Below, in pieces: positions 1-14,800 of a stretch of DNA of 64,000 bases; position 1 is the stretch's first letter, and every line of letters starts with the position of its first letter. Source of the stretch: Ptiloglossa arizonensis (lineage: Eukaryota > Arthropoda > Insecta > Hymenoptera > Colletidae); NCBI RefSeq assembly GCF_051014685.1, contig NW_027478777.1:1-64000 (forward strand), in the 5' to 3' direction. Position numbers and translations under genes: made by a program. Below the pieces are notes generated by a model. That model was not told the origin of the DNA and searched no databases. It saw only the letters and a list, made by a program, of their open reading frames with translations.

Positions 1-1160
1 ACGAAGGAAGACACGGAGAAACGCACAAAGAAACGAAGAAACGAAGAAAGAAACGGAGACACGGGGAAATAAATGGAGAAACGAAGAAACAAACGGAGAA
101 ACGAACAAGGAAACGGAGAAACGGAGAAAGAAACGGAGAAACGTACAAAGAAGCGGAGAAACGAAGAAAGGGACGGAGAAACGGAGAAATAAATGGAGAA
201 ACGAAAAAATAAACGGAGAAACGGAGAAAGAAACGGAGAAACAAAGAAAGAAACGGAGAAACGAACAAAGAAACGGAGAAACGGAGAAAGAAACGGGGAA
301 ACGAAGAAAGAAACGGAGAAACGAAGAAAGAAACGGAGAAACGAAGAAAGAAACGGGGAAACGAAGAATGAAACGGAGAAACGAAGAAAGAAACGGAGAA
401 AGAAATGGAGAAACGACGATATAAACGGAGAAACGAAGAAAGAAACGGAGAAACGAAGAAACGATAAAAGAAACGGTGAAACGAAGAAAGAAACGGAGAA
501 ACGAAGAAAGAAACGGAGAAACGAACAAAGAAACGGAGAAACGAAGAAAGAAACGGAGAAACGAAGAAAGAAACGGGGAAACGAACAAAGAAACGGAGAA
601 ACGAAGAAAGAAACGCAGAAACGAAGAAAGAAACGGAGAAACGAAGACAGAAACGGAGAAACGAAGGAAGACACGGAGAAACGCACAAAGAAACGAAAAA
701 ACGAAGAAAGAAACGGAGACACGGGGAAATAAATGGAGAAACGAAGAAACAAACGGAGAAACGAACAAGGAAACGGAGAAACGGAGAAAGAAACGGAGAA
801 ACGTACAAAGAAGCGGAGAAACGAAGAAAGGGACGGAGAAACGGAGAAATAAATGGAGAAACGAAAAAATAAACGGAGAAACGGAGAAAGAAACGGAGAA
901 ACAAAGAAAGAAACGGAGAAACGTACAAAGAAACGGAGAAACGAAGAAAGAAACGGGGAAACGAAGAAAGAAACGGAGAAACGAAGAAAGAAACGGAGAA
1001 ACGAAGAAAGAAACGGGGAAACGAAGAATGAAACGGAGAAACGAAGAAAGAAACGGAGAAAGAAATGGAGAAACGACGATATAAACGGAGAAACGATGAA
1101 AGAAACGGAGAAACGAAGAAACGATAAAAGAAACGGTGAAACGAAGAAAGAAACGGAGAA
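1..1160 (+). repeat. 660-bp higher-order repeat at the window start
   Basis: Bases 1-500 recur at 661-1160 with only a few substitutions. The pair shares the same rare variants in the same order: CGAAGGAAGACACGG, CGCACAAAG, GGGGAAATAAATGG, CGTACAAAGAAGCGG, GAAAGGGACGG and GACGATATAAACGG. A period of 660 bp is 33 monomers. The same string of variants recurs at 52274 and 53541 in the right array, so the window's left edge belongs to the same satellite subfamily as 44-54 kb. The repeat probably starts before base 1. Confidence 0.85.
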
Positions 1161-2987
1161 ACGAAGAAAGAAACGGAGAAACGAAGAAAGAAACGCAGAA
1201 ACGAAGAAAGCAACGGAGAAACGAAGAAAGAAACGGAGAAACGAAGAAAGAAACGGAGAAACGAAGAAAGAAACGGAGAAACGAAGAAAGAAACGGAGAA
1301 ACGAGGAAAGAAACAGAGAAACGAAGAAAGAAACGGAGAAACGAAGGAAGAAACGGAGAAACGAAGAAAGAAACTGAGAAACGAAGAGGGAAACGGAGAA
1401 TCGGAGAAATAAATGGAGAAACGAAGAAATAGACCGAGAAACGGAGAAAGAAATGGAGAAACGAAGAAAGAAACGGAGAAACGAACAAAGAAACGGAGAA
1501 ACGAAGAAAGAAACGGGGAAACGAAGAAAGAAACGGAGAAACGAAGAAAGAAACGGAGAAACGAAGAAAGAAACGGAGACACGAAGAAAGAAACGGAGAA
1601 ACGAAGAAAGAAACGGAGAAACGAAGAAAGAAACGGTGAAACGAAGAAAGAAACGGAGAGACGAAGAAAGAAACGGAGAAACGAAGAAAGAAACAGGGAA
1701 ACGAAGAAAGAAACGGAGAAACGAAGGAAGAAACGGAGAAACGAACAAAGAAACGGGGAAACGAAGAAATAGACCGAGAAACGGAGAAAGAAATGGAGAA
1801 ACGAACAAAGAAACGGAGAAACGGAGAAAGAAACGGAGAAACGAACAAAGAAACGGGGAAACGTACAAAGAAACGGAGAAACGAAGAAAGAAACGGTGAA
1901 ACGAAGAAAGAAACGGAGAAACGAAGACAGAAACGGAGAAACGAAGGAAGAAACGGAGAAACGCACAAAGAAACGGAGAAACGAAGAAAGAAACGGAGAA
2001 ACGGGGAAATAAATGGAGAAACGAAGAAACAAACGGAGAAACGAACAAGGAAACGGAGATACGAAGAAAGAAACGGAGAAACGAAGAAAGTAACCGAGAA
2101 ACGAAGGACGGAATGAAGAATAGAAGAAAGAAATGGGGAAACGAAGAAAGAAACGGAAAATCGAAGAAAGAAACGGAGAAACGAAGAAAGAAACGGAGAA
2201 ACGAACAAAGAAACGGAGAAACGAACAAAGAAACAGAGTAACGAAAAAAGAAACGAAGAAACGCAGAAAGAAACGGAGAGACGAAGAAAGAAACGGAGAA
2301 ACGAAGAAAGAAACTGAGAAACGAAGAAAGAAACGGAGAATCGGAGAAATAAATGGAGAAACGATGGAATAAACCGAGAAACGGAGAAAGAAACGGAGAA
2401 ACGAACAAAGAAACGGAGAAGCGAAGAAAGAAACGAAGAAACGAACAAAGAAACGGAGAAACGAACAAAGAAGCGGAGAAACGAAGAAAGAAACGGAGAA
2501 ACGGAGAAATAAATGAAGAAACGAGGAAATAAACGGAGAGACGAAGAAAGAAACGGAGAAACGAAGAAAGAAACGGAGAAACGAAGAAAGAAACGGAGAA
2601 ACGGAGAAATAAATGGAGCAACGAAGAAATAAACGGAGGAACGAAGAAACAAACGGAGAAACGGTGAAGTAAATGGAGAAACGAACAAAGAAACGGAGAA
2701 ACGAAGGAAGAAACGGAGAAGCGATCAGTGAAACGGAGAATCGGAGAAATAAATGGAGACACGAAGAAATAAACCGAGAAACGTAGAAAGAAACGGAGAA
2801 GCGATCAGTGAAACGGAGAAACGAACAAAGAAACGGAGAAACGGAGAAATAAATGGAGAAACGGAGAAACAAACGGAGAAACGAAGAAAGAAACGGAGAA
2901 ACGAAGAAAGAAACAGAGTAACGAAGAAAGAAACGAAGAAACGCAGAAAGAAACGGAGAGACGAAGAAAGAAACGGAGAAACGAAGA

Positions 2988-5900
2988 AAGAAACGGAGAA
3001 ACGAAGAAAGAAAGGGACAAACGAGCAAAGAAACGGAGAAACGAAGAAAGAAACGGAGAAACGAGGAAAGAAACGGAGAAATAAATGGAGAAACGAAGAA
3101 ATAAACGTAGAAACGAAGAAAGATACGGAGAAAAGGTGAAATAAATGGAGCAACGAAGAAATAAGTGGAGAAACGAACAAGCAAACGGAGAAACGAAGAA
3201 AGAAACGGAGAAACGAGGAAAGAAACGCAGAAATAAACGTAGAGACGAAGGAAGAAACGGAGAAACGAGGAAAGAAACGGAGAAACGAAGAAAGGAACGG
3301 AGTAACGAAGAAAGAAACGATGAAACGCAGAAAGAAACGGAGAAACGAACAAAGAAACGGAGAAACGAAGAAAGAAACGGAGAAACGAAGAAAGAAACGG
3401 AGAAACGAAGAAAGAAATGGAGAAACGAAGAAAGAAACGGAGAAACGAACAAAGAAACGGAGAAACGAACAAAGAAGCGGAGAAACGAAGAAAGAAACGG
3501 AGAAACGGAGAAATGAACGGAGACACGAAGAAAGAAACCGAAAAACGAAGAAAGAAACGGAGAAACGGAGAAATAATTGGAGAAACGAAGAAATAAACGG
3601 AGGAACGAAGAAAAAAACGGAGTAACGAAGAAAGAAATGGAGAAACGAAGAAAGAAACGGAGTAACGAAGAAAGAAACGGAGAAACGGAGAAATAAATGG
3701 AGAAACGAAGAAATAAACGGAGGAACGAAGATAGAAACGGAGCAGCGAAGAAAGAACCGGAGTAACGAAGAAAGAAACGAAGAAACGAGGAAAGAAACGG
3801 AGACACGAGGAAAGAAACGGAGAAACGAAGAAAGAAACCGAGAAACGAAGAAAGAAACGGAGAAACGGAGAAATAAATGGAGAAACGAAGAAATAAACGG
3901 AGAGACGAAGAAAGAAACGGAGAAACGAAGAACGAAACGGAGAAACGAAGAAAGAAACTCAGTAACGATGAAAGAAACGAAGAAACGAAGAAAGAAACGG
4001 AGATACGAAGAAAGAAACGGAGAAAGGAACAAAGAAACGGAGAAGCGAACAAAGAAACGGAGAGACGGAGAAAGAAACGGAGAAACGAAGAAAGAAACGG
4101 AGAAACGAACAAAGAAACGCAGAAACGAACAATGAAACGGAGAAACGAACAAAGAAACGGAGAAACGAACAAAGAAGCGGAGAAACGAAGGAAGAAACGG
4201 GGAAACGAAGAAAGAAACGGAGAAACGAAGAAAGAAATTGAGAAACGAAGAAAGAAACGGAGAAACGAACAAAGAAACGGAGAAACGAACAAAGATGCGG
4301 AGAAACGAAGAAAGAAACGGAGAAACGGAGAAATGAACGGAGACACGAAGAAAGAAACCGAAAAACGAAGAAAGAAACGGAGAAACGGAGAAATAATTGG
4401 AGAAACGAAGAAATAAACGGAGGAACGAAGAAAAAAACGGAGTAACGAAGAAAGAAACGGAGCAGCGAAGAAAGAACCGGAGTAACGAAGAAAGAAACGA
4501 AGAAACGAGGAAAGAAACGGAGACACGAGGAAAGAAACGGAGCAGCGAAGAAAGAACCGGAGTAACGAAGAAAGAAACGAAGAAACGAGGAAAGAAACGG
4601 AGACACGAGGAAAGAAACGGAGAAACGAAGAAAGAAACCGAGAAACGAAGAAAGAAACGGAGAAACGGAGAAATAAATGGAGAAACGAAGAAATAAACGG
4701 AGAGACGAAGAAAGAAACGGAGAAACGAAGAACGAAACGGAGAAACGAAGAAAGAAACTCAGTAACGATGAAAGAAACGAAGAAACGAAGAAAGAAACGG
4801 AGATACGAAGAAAGAAACGGAGAAAGGAACAAAGAAACGGAGAAGCGAACAAAGAAACGGAGAGACGGAGAAAGAAACGGAGAAACGAAGAAAGAAACGG
4901 AGAAACGAACAAAGAAACGCAGAAACGAACAATGAAACGGAGAAACGAACAAAGAAACGGAGAAACGAACAAAGAAGCGGAGAAACGAAGAAATAAACGG
5001 AGAAACGAAGAAAGAAACGGAGAAACGAATAGAGAAACGGAGAAACGAAGGAAGAAACGGAGTATCGAAGAAAGAAACGAAGAAACGAAGAAAGAAACGG
5101 AGAATCGGAGAAATAAATGGAGACACGAAGAAATGAACCGAGAAACGGAGAAAGAAACGGAGAAACGATCAATGAGACGGAGAAACGAAGAAGGAAACGG
5201 AGAAACGAAGAAAGAAACGGAGAAACGAAGAAAGAAACCGAGATACGAAGAAAGAAACGGAGAAACGAACGAAGAAACGGAGAAACGAAGAAAGAAACGG
5301 AGAATCTAAGAAAGAAACGCAGAAACGAAGAAAGAAACGGAGAAACGAAGAAAGAAACGGAGAATCGGAGAAATAAATGGAGTAACGAAGAAATAAACCG
5401 AGATATGGAGAAAGAAACGGAGAAACGATCAATGAAACGGAGAAACGAAGAAGGAAACGGAGAAACGAAGAAAGAAACGGAGAAACGAAGAAAGAAACGG
5501 AGAAACGAAGAAAGAAACGGAGAATCGGAGAAATAAATGGAGAAACGGAGAAATAAATGGAGAAACGAGGGAAGAAACGGAGAAACGAACAAAGAAACGG
5601 AGAAACGAACAAAGAAACGGAGAAACGAAGAAAGAAACGGAGAAACGAAGAAAGAAACGGAGAATCGAAGAAAGAAACGGAGAAACGAAGAAAGAAACGG
5701 AGAAACGAACAAAGAAACGGAGAAACGAACAAAGAAGCGGAGAAACGAAGAAAGAAACGGAGAAACGGAGAAATAAACGGAGACACGAAGAAAGAAACCG
5801 AAAAACGAAGAAAGAAACGGAGAAACGGAGAAATAATTGGAGAAACGAAGAAATAAACGGAGGAACGAAGAATTAAACGGAGTAACGAAGAAAGAAATGG

Positions 5901-8900
5901 AGAAACGAAGAAAGAAACGGAGTAACGAAGAAAGAAACGGAGAAACGGAGAAATAAATGGAGAAACGAAGAAATAAACGGAGGAACGATGAAAGAAACGG
6001 AGCAGCGAAGAAAGAACCGGAGTAACGAAGAAAGAAACGAAGAAACGAGGAAAGAAACGGAGAAACGAGGAAAGAAACGGAGAAACGAAGAAAGAAACCG
6101 AGAAACGAAGAAAGAAACGGAGAAACGGAGAAATAAATGGAGAAACGAAGAAATAAACGGAGAGACGAAGAAAGAAACGGAGAAACGAAGAAAGAAACGG
6201 AGAAACGAAGAAAGAAACGCAGTAACGATGAAAGAAACGAAGAAACGAAGAAAGAAACGGAGATACGAAGAAAGAAACGGAGAAAGGAACAAAGAAACGG
6301 AGAAGCGAACAAAGAAACGGAGAGACGGAGAAAGAAACGGAGAAACGAAGAAAGAAACGGAGAAACGAACAAAGAAACGCAGAAACGAACAATGAAACGG
6401 AGAAACGAACAAAGAAACGGAGAAACGAACAAAGAAGCGGAGAAACGAAGGAAGAAACGGGGAAACGAAGAAAGAAACGGAGAAACGAATAAACAAACGG
6501 AAAAACGAAGAAAGAACCGGAGTAACGAAGAGAGAAACGGAGAAACGGAGAAATAAATGGAGAAACGAAGAAATAAATGGAGAAACGAAGAAATAAACGG
6601 AGAAACGAAGAAAGAAACGGAGAAACGAATAGAGAAACGGAGAAACGAAGGAAGAAACGGAGTATCGAAGAAAGAAACGAAGAAACGAAGAAAGAAACGG
6701 AGAATCGGAGAAATAAATGGAGACACGAAGAAATGAACCGAGAAACGGAGAAAGAAACGGAGAAACGATCAATGAGACGGAGAAACGAAGAAGGAAACGG
6801 AGAAACGAAGAAAGAAACGGAGAAACGAAGAAAGAAACCGAGATACGAAGAAAGAAACGGAGAAACGAACAAAGAAACGGAGAAACGAAGAAAGAAACGG
6901 AGAATCTGAGAAAGAAACGCAGAAACGAAGAAAGAAACGGAGAAACGAAGAAAGAAACGGAGAATCGGAGAAATAAATGGAGAAACGAAGAAATAAACCG
7001 AGATACGGAGAAAGAAACGGAGAAACGATCAATGAAACGGAGAAACGAAGAAGGAAACGGAGAAACGAAGAAAGAAACGGAGAAACGAAGAAAGAAACGG
7101 AGAAACGAAGAAAGAAACGGAGAATCGGAGAAATAAATGGAGAAACGAGGGAAGAAACGGAGAAACGAACAAAGAAACGGAGAAACGAAGAAAGAAACGG
7201 AGGAACGAAGAAAGAAACGGAGAAACGAAGAAAGTAACGGAGAAACGAAGAAAGAAACGGAGAAACGAACAAAGAAACGGAGAAACGAAGAAAGAAGCGG
7301 AGAAACGAAGAAAGAAACGGAGAAACGGAGAAATAAATGAAGAAACGAGGAAATAAACGGAGAAACGAACAAGGAAACGGAGAAACGAACAGAGAAACGG
7401 AGAAACGGAGAAATAAATGGAGACACGAAAAAATAAACCGAGAAACGGAGAAAGAAACGGAGAAGCGATCAGTGAAACGGAGAAACGAACAAAGAAACGG
7501 AGAAACGGAGAAATAAATGGAGAAACGAAGAAACAAACGGAGAAACGAAGAAAGAAACGGAGAAACGAAGAAAGAAACAGAGTAACGAAGAAAGAAACGA
7601 AGAAACGCAGAAAGAAACGGAGAGACGAAGAAAGAAACGGAGAAACGAAGACAGAAAAGGAGAAACGAAGAAAGAAACGGACAAACGAGCAAAGAAACGG
7701 AGAAACAAAGAAAGAAACGGAGAAACGAGGAAAGAAACGGAGAAATAAATGGAGAAACGAAGAAATAAACGTAGAAACGAAGAAAGATACCGAGAAAAGG
7801 TGAAATAAATGGAGCAACGAAGAAATAAGTGGAGAAACGCACAAGCAAACGGAGAAACGAAGAAAGAAACGGAGAAACGAGGAAAGAAACGCAGAAATAA
7901 ACGTAGAAACGAAGAAAGAAACGGAGAAACGAGGAAAGAAACGGAGAAACGAAGAAAGAAACGGAGTAACGAAGAAAGAAACGATGAAACGCAGAAAGAA
8001 ACGGAGAAACGAACAAAGAAACGGAGAAACGAAGAAAGAAACGGAGAAACGAAGAAAGAAACGGAGAAGCGAAGAAAGAAGCCGAGAAACGGAGAAATAA
8101 ATGGAGAAACGAAGAAATAAACGGAGAAACGAAGAAAGAAATGAAGAAACGAAGAAAGAAACGGAGAAACGAACAAAGAAACGGAGAAACGAACAAAGAA
8201 ACCGAGAAACGGAGAAATAAATGGAGAAACGAAGAAATAAACGGAGAAACGAAGAAAGAAACGGAGAAACGAAGAAAGAAACGGAGAAACGAAGAAAGAA
8301 ACGGAGAAACGAAGAAAGAAACGGAGAAACGAAGAAAGAAACGGAGAAACGAAGAAAGAAACGGAGAAACGAAGAAAGAAACGGAGAAACGAAGAAAGAA
8401 ACGGAGACACGAAGAAAGAAACGGAGAAACGAAGGAAGAAATGAAGAAACGAAGAAAGAAACGAAGAAATAAACGGAGAAATGAAGAAAGAAACGGAGAA
8501 ACGAAGAAAGAAACGGAAAATCGGAGAAATAAATGGAGAAACGAAGAAATAAACCGAGAAACGGAAAAAGAAACGGAGAAACGAACAAAGAAACGGAGAA
8601 ACGAAGAAAGAAACGGAGAATCTAAGAAAGAAACGCAGAAACGAAGAAAGAAACGGAGAAACGAAGAAAGAAACGGAGAAATGAATGGAGAAACGAAGAA
8701 ACAAACGGAGAAACGAAGAAAGAAACGGAGAAACGAAGAAAGAAACGGAGAAACGAAGAAAGAAACGCAGACCCGAAGAAAGAAACGGAGGAACGGAGAA
8801 ATTATAAGGAGAAACGAAGAAACAAACGGAGAAACGAAGAAATAAGCGGAGAAACGAAGAAAGAAACGGAGAAACGAAGAAAGAAACGGAGAAACGAAGA

Positions 8901-11275
8901 AAGAAACGGAGAAACGAAGAAAGAAACGGAGAAACGAAGAAAGAAACGCAGAAACGAAGAAAGAAACGGAGAAACGAACAAAGAAACGAAGAAACGAAGA
9001 AAGAAACGCAGAAACGAAGAAAGAAACGGAGAAACGAAGAAAGAAACGGAGAAACGAAGAAAGAAACGGAGAAACGAACAAAGAAACGGAGAAACGAAGA
9101 AAGAAACGGAGAAATAAATGGAGAAACGTAGAAATAAACGGAGAAACGAAGAATGAAACGGAGAAACGAAGAAAGAAACGGAGAAACGAAGAATGAAATG
9201 AAGAAACGAAGAAAGAAACGAAGAAATAAACGGAGAAACGAAGAAAGAAATGAAGAAACGAAGAAAGAAACGGAGAAACGAACAAAGAAACGGAGAAACG
9301 AAGAAAGAAACCGAGAAACGGAGAAATAAATGGAGAAACGAAGAAATAAACAGAGAAACGAAGAAAGAAACGGAGAAACGAAGGAAGAAACGGAGAAACG
9401 AAGAAAGAATCGGAGAAACGAAGAAAGAAACCGAGAAACGACGAAAGAACCGGAGTAACGAAGATAGGTACCGAGAAACGGAGAAATAAACGGAGAAACG
9501 GAGAAAGAAATGGAGAAACGAAGAAATAAACGGAGAAACGAAGAAAGAAACGGAGAAACGAAGAAAGAAACGGAGAAACGAAGAAAGAAACGGAGAAACG
9601 AAGAAAGAAACGGAGAAACGAAGAAAGAAACGGAGAAACGTAGAAAGAAACAGAGAAACGAAGAAAGAATCGGAGAAACGAAGAAAGAAACGGAGAAACG
9701 AACAAAGAAACGGAGAAACGAAGAAAGAAACCGAGAAATGAAGAAAGAAACGGAGACACGAAGAAAGAAACGGAGAAACGATGAAAGAAACGGAGAAATG
9801 AAGAAAGAAACAGAGAAACGAAGAAAGAAACGGAGAAACGAAGAAAGAAACGGAGAAATGAATGGAGAAACGAAGAAATAAACCGAGAAACGGAAAAAGA
9901 AACGGAGAAACGAACAAAGAAACGGAGAAACGAAGAAAGAAACGCAGACCCGAAGAAAGAAACGGAGGAACGGAGAAATAAAAGGAGAAACGAAGAAATA
10001 AACGGAGAAACGAAGAAAGAAACGGAGAAACGAAGAAAGAAACGGAGAAACGAAGAAAGAAACGGAGAAACGAAGAAGAAAACGCAGAAACGAAGAAGGA
10101 AACGGAGAAACGAAGAAAGAAACGGAGAAACGAAGAAAGAAACGGAGAAACGAAGAATGAAACGGAGATATAAATGGAGAAACGTAGAAATAAACGGAGA
10201 AACGAACAAGGAAGCGGAGAAACGAAGAACGAAACGGAGAATCGAAGAAAGAAACGGAGAAACCTAGAAAGAAACGGAGTTACGAAGAATGAAACGGAGA
10301 AACGAAGAAAGAAACGGAGAAACGAAGAAAGAAACGGAGAAACGAAGAAAGAAATGAAGAAACGAAGAAAGAAACGAAGAAACGAAGAAATAAACGGAGA
10401 AACGAAGAAAGAAATGAAGAAACGAAGAAAGAAACGGAGAAACGAACAAAGAAACGGAGAAACGAAGAAAGAAACCGAGAAACGGAGAAATAAATGGAGA
10501 AACGAAGAAATAAACAGAGAAACGAAGAAAGAAACGGAGAAACGAAGAAAGAAACGGAGAAACGAAGAAAGAAATGAAGAAACGAAGAAAGAAACGGAGA
10601 AACGAACAAAGAAACGGAGAAACGAAGAAAGAAACCGAGAAACGGAGAAATAAATGGAGAAACGAAGAAATAAACAGAGAAACGAAGAAAGAAACGGAGA
10701 AACGAAGAAAGAAACGGAGAAACGAAGAAAGAAACGGAGAAACGAAGAAAGAAACGGAGAAACGAAGAAAGAAACGGAGAAACGTAGAAAGAAACGGAGA
10801 TACGAAGAAAGAAACCGAGAAACGGAGAAATAAACGAAGAAACGAAGAAATAAACGGAGAAACGGAGAAAGAAACGGAGAAACGAAGAAAGAAACGGAGA
10901 AACGAAGAAAGAAACGGAGAAACGAAGAAAGAAACGGAGAAACGAAGAAAGAAACAGAGAAACGAACAAAGAAACGGAGAAACGAACAAAGAAACGGAGA
11001 AACGAAGAAAGAAACGGAGAAACGAACAAAGAAACGGAGAAACGCACAAAGAAACGGAGAAACGAAGGAAGAAACGGAGAAACGAAGAAAGAAACGGAGA
11101 AACGAAGAAAGAAATGAAGAAACGAAGAAAGAAACGAAGAAACGAAGAAATAAACGGAGAAACGAAGAAAGAAATGAAGAAACGAAGAAAGAAACGGAGA
11201 AACGAACAAAGAAACGGAGAAACGAAGAAAGAAACCGAGAAACGGAGAAATAAATGGAGAAACGAAGAAATAAAC
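2988..11275 (+). repeat. Long higher-order segment A
   Basis: This 8.3-kb stretch recurs at 19968-28255 (offset 16980). Its part 4533-11275 also recurs at 11710-18452 (offset 7177). Boundaries were found by reading the first diagnostic mismatch on each side, for example TAAACGG at 11276 against TAAACAG at 18453. Rare variants such as CTCAGTAACGATG, GAATAGAGAAACGG, CGATCAATGAGACGG and ATTATAAGGAG fall at matching positions. One A-specific base is C at 7840, where both other copies have A. I compared by landmark and translation, not base by base. The identity implies a very recent amplification or an assembly duplication. Confidence 0.85.
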
Positions 11276-11890
11276 GGAGGAACGAAGAAAAAAACGGAGT
11301 AACGAAGAAAGAAATGGAGAAACGAAGAAAGAAACGGAGTAACGAAGAAAGAAACGGAGAAACGGAGAAATAAATGGAGAAACGAAGAAATAAACGGAGG
11401 AACGAAGATAGAAACGGAGCAGCGAAGAAAGAACCGGAGTAACGAAGAAAGAAACGAAGAAACGAGGAAAGAAACGGAGACACGAGGAAAGAAACGGAGA
11501 AACGAAGAAAGAAACCGAGAAACGAAGAAAGAAACGGAGAAACGGAGAAATAAATGGAGAAACGAAGAAATAAACGGAGAGACGAAGAAAGAAACGGAGT
11601 AACGAAGAAAGAAATGGAGAAACGAAGAAAGAAACGGAGTAACGAAGAAAGAAACGGAGAAACGGAGAAATAAATGGAGAAACGAAGAAATAAACGGAGG
11701 AACGAAGATAGAAACGGAGCAGCGAAGAAAGAACCGGAGTAACGAAGAAAGAAACGAAGAAACGAGGAAAGAAACGGAGACACGAGGAAAGAAACGGAGA
11801 AACGAAGAAAGAAACCGAGAAACGAAGAAAGAAACGGAGAAACGGAGAAATAAATGGAGAAACGAAGAAATAAACGGAGAGACGAAGAAA
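11276..11890 (+). repeat. 300-bp (15-monomer) tandem duplication between segments A and B
   Basis: Roughly 11300-11590 is repeated at 11600-11890. Each copy carries the ordered markers AAATGGAGAAACG, CGGAGTAACG, GAAGATAGAAACGGAGCAGCG, GAACCGGAGTAACG and CGAGGAAAGAAACGGAGACACG. The same ordered block is present at 3600-3900, 20580-20880 and 58290-58560. At 11276 segment A stops following its sister copies and jumps back to sequence matching about 3600. That is the footprint expected from unequal exchange inside the array. Confidence 0.8.
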
Positions 11891-14800
11891 GAAACGGAGA
11901 AACGAAGAACGAAACGGAGAAACGAAGAAAGAAACTCAGTAACGATGAAAGAAACGAAGAAACGAAGAAAGAAACGGAGATACGAAGAAAGAAACGGAGA
12001 AAGGAACAAAGAAACGGAGAAGCGAACAAAGAAACGGAGAGACGGAGAAAGAAACGGAGAAACGAAGAAAGAAACGGAGAAACGAACAAAGAAACGCAGA
12101 AACGAACAATGAAACGGAGAAACGAACAAAGAAACGGAGAAACGAACAAAGAAGCGGAGAAACGAAGAAATAAACGGAGAAACGAAGAAAGAAACGGAGA
12201 AACGAATAGAGAAACGGAGAAACGAAGGAAGAAACGGAGTATCGAAGAAAGAAACGAAGAAACGAAGAAAGAAACGGAGAATCGGAGAAATAAATGGAGA
12301 CACGAAGAAATGAACCGAGAAACGGAGAAAGAAACGGAGAAACGATCAATGAGACGGAGAAACGAAGAAGGAAACGGAGAAACGAAGAAAGAAACGGAGA
12401 AACGAAGAAAGAAACCGAGATACGAAGAAAGAAACGGAGAAACGAACGAAGAAACGGAGAAACGAAGAAAGAAACGGAGAATCTAAGAAAGAAACGCAGA
12501 AACGAAGAAAGAAACGGAGAAACGAAGAAAGAAACGGAGAATCGGAGAAATAAATGGAGTAACGAAGAAATAAACCGAGATATGGAGAAAGAAACGGAGA
12601 AACGATCAATGAAACGGAGAAACGAAGAAGGAAACGGAGAAACGAAGAAAGAAACGGAGAAACGAAGAAAGAAACGGAGAAACGAAGAAAGAAACGGAGA
12701 ATCGGAGAAATAAATGGAGAAACGGAGAAATAAATGGAGAAACGAGGGAAGAAACGGAGAAACGAACAAAGAAACGGAGAAACGAACAAAGAAACGGAGA
12801 AACGAAGAAAGAAACGGAGAAACGAAGAAAGAAACGGAGAATCGAAGAAAGAAACGGAGAAACGAAGAAAGAAACGGAGAAACGAACAAAGAAACGGAGA
12901 AACGAACAAAGAAGCGGAGAAACGAAGAAAGAAACGGAGAAACGGAGAAATAAACGGAGACACGAAGAAAGAAACCGAAAAACGAAGAAAGAAACGGAGA
13001 AACGGAGAAATAATTGGAGAAACGAAGAAATAAACGGAGGAACGAAGAATTAAACGGAGTAACGAAGAAAGAAATGGAGAAACGAAGAAAGAAACGGAGT
13101 AACGAAGAAAGAAACGGAGAAACGGAGAAATAAATGGAGAAACGAAGAAATAAACGGAGGAACGATGAAAGAAACGGAGCAGCGAAGAAAGAACCGGAGT
13201 AACGAAGAAAGAAACGAAGAAACGAGGAAAGAAACGGAGAAACGAGGAAAGAAACGGAGAAACGAAGAAAGAAACCGAGAAACGAAGAAAGAAACGGAGA
13301 AACGGAGAAATAAATGGAGAAACGAAGAAATAAACGGAGAGACGAAGAAAGAAACGGAGAAACGAAGAAAGAAACGGAGAAACGAAGAAAGAAACGCAGT
13401 AACGATGAAAGAAACGAAGAAACGAAGAAAGAAACGGAGATACGAAGAAAGAAACGGAGAAAGGAACAAAGAAACGGAGAAGCGAACAAAGAAACGGAGA
13501 GACGGAGAAAGAAACGGAGAAACGAAGAAAGAAACGGAGAAACGAACAAAGAAACGCAGAAACGAACAATGAAACGGAGAAACGAACAAAGAAACGGAGA
13601 AACGAACAAAGAAGCGGAGAAACGAAGGAAGAAACGGGGAAACGAAGAAAGAAACGGAGAAACGAATAAACAAACGGAAAAACGAAGAAAGAACCGGAGT
13701 AACGAAGAGAGAAACGGAGAAACGGAGAAATAAATGGAGAAACGAAGAAATAAATGGAGAAACGAAGAAATAAACGGAGAAACGAAGAAAGAAACGGAGA
13801 AACGAATAGAGAAACGGAGAAACGAAGGAAGAAACGGAGTATCGAAGAAAGAAACGAAGAAACGAAGAAAGAAACGGAGAATCGGAGAAATAAATGGAGA
13901 CACGAAGAAATGAACCGAGAAACGGAGAAAGAAACGGAGAAACGATCAATGAGACGGAGAAACGAAGAAGGAAACGGAGAAACGAAGAAAGAAACGGAGA
14001 AACGAAGAAAGAAACCGAGATACGAAGAAAGAAACGGAGAAACGAACAAAGAAACGGAGAAACGAAGAAAGAAACGGAGAATCTGAGAAAGAAACGCAGA
14101 AACGAAGAAAGAAACGGAGAAACGAAGAAAGAAACGGAGAATCGGAGAAATAAATGGAGAAACGAAGAAATAAACCGAGATACGGAGAAAGAAACGGAGA
14201 AACGATCAATGAAACGGAGAAACGAAGAAGGAAACGGAGAAACGAAGAAAGAAACGGAGAAACGAAGAAAGAAACGGAGAAACGAAGAAAGAAACGGAGA
14301 ATCGGAGAAATAAATGGAGAAACGAGGGAAGAAACGGAGAAACGAACAAAGAAACGGAGAAACGAAGAAAGAAACGGAGGAACGAAGAAAGAAACGGAGA
14401 AACGAAGAAAGTAACGGAGAAACGAAGAAAGAAACGGAGAAACGAACAAAGAAACGGAGAAACGAAGAAAGAAGCGGAGAAACGAAGAAAGAAACGGAGA
14501 AACGGAGAAATAAATGAAGAAACGAGGAAATAAACGGAGAAACGAACAAGGAAACGGAGAAACGAACAGAGAAACGGAGAAACGGAGAAATAAATGGAGA
14601 CACGAAAAAATAAACCGAGAAACGGAGAAAGAAACGGAGAAGCGATCAGTGAAACGGAGAAACGAACAAAGAAACGGAGAAACGGAGAAATAAATGGAGA
14701 AACGAAGAAACAAACGGAGAAACGAAGAAAGAAACGGAGAAACGAAGAAAGAAACAGAGTAACGAAGAAAGAAACGAAGAAACGCAGAAAGAAACGGAGA

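Noticed and set aside
193..732. Plus-strand Lys/Arg/Glu-rich frames starting at ATGGAGAAACG, as charged nuclear proteins
   Set aside because: Each starts at the same T-bearing monomer variant and ends at the next AAATAA. They are frame shadows of the 20-bp repeat, with 20-residue periodicity set by 60 nt.
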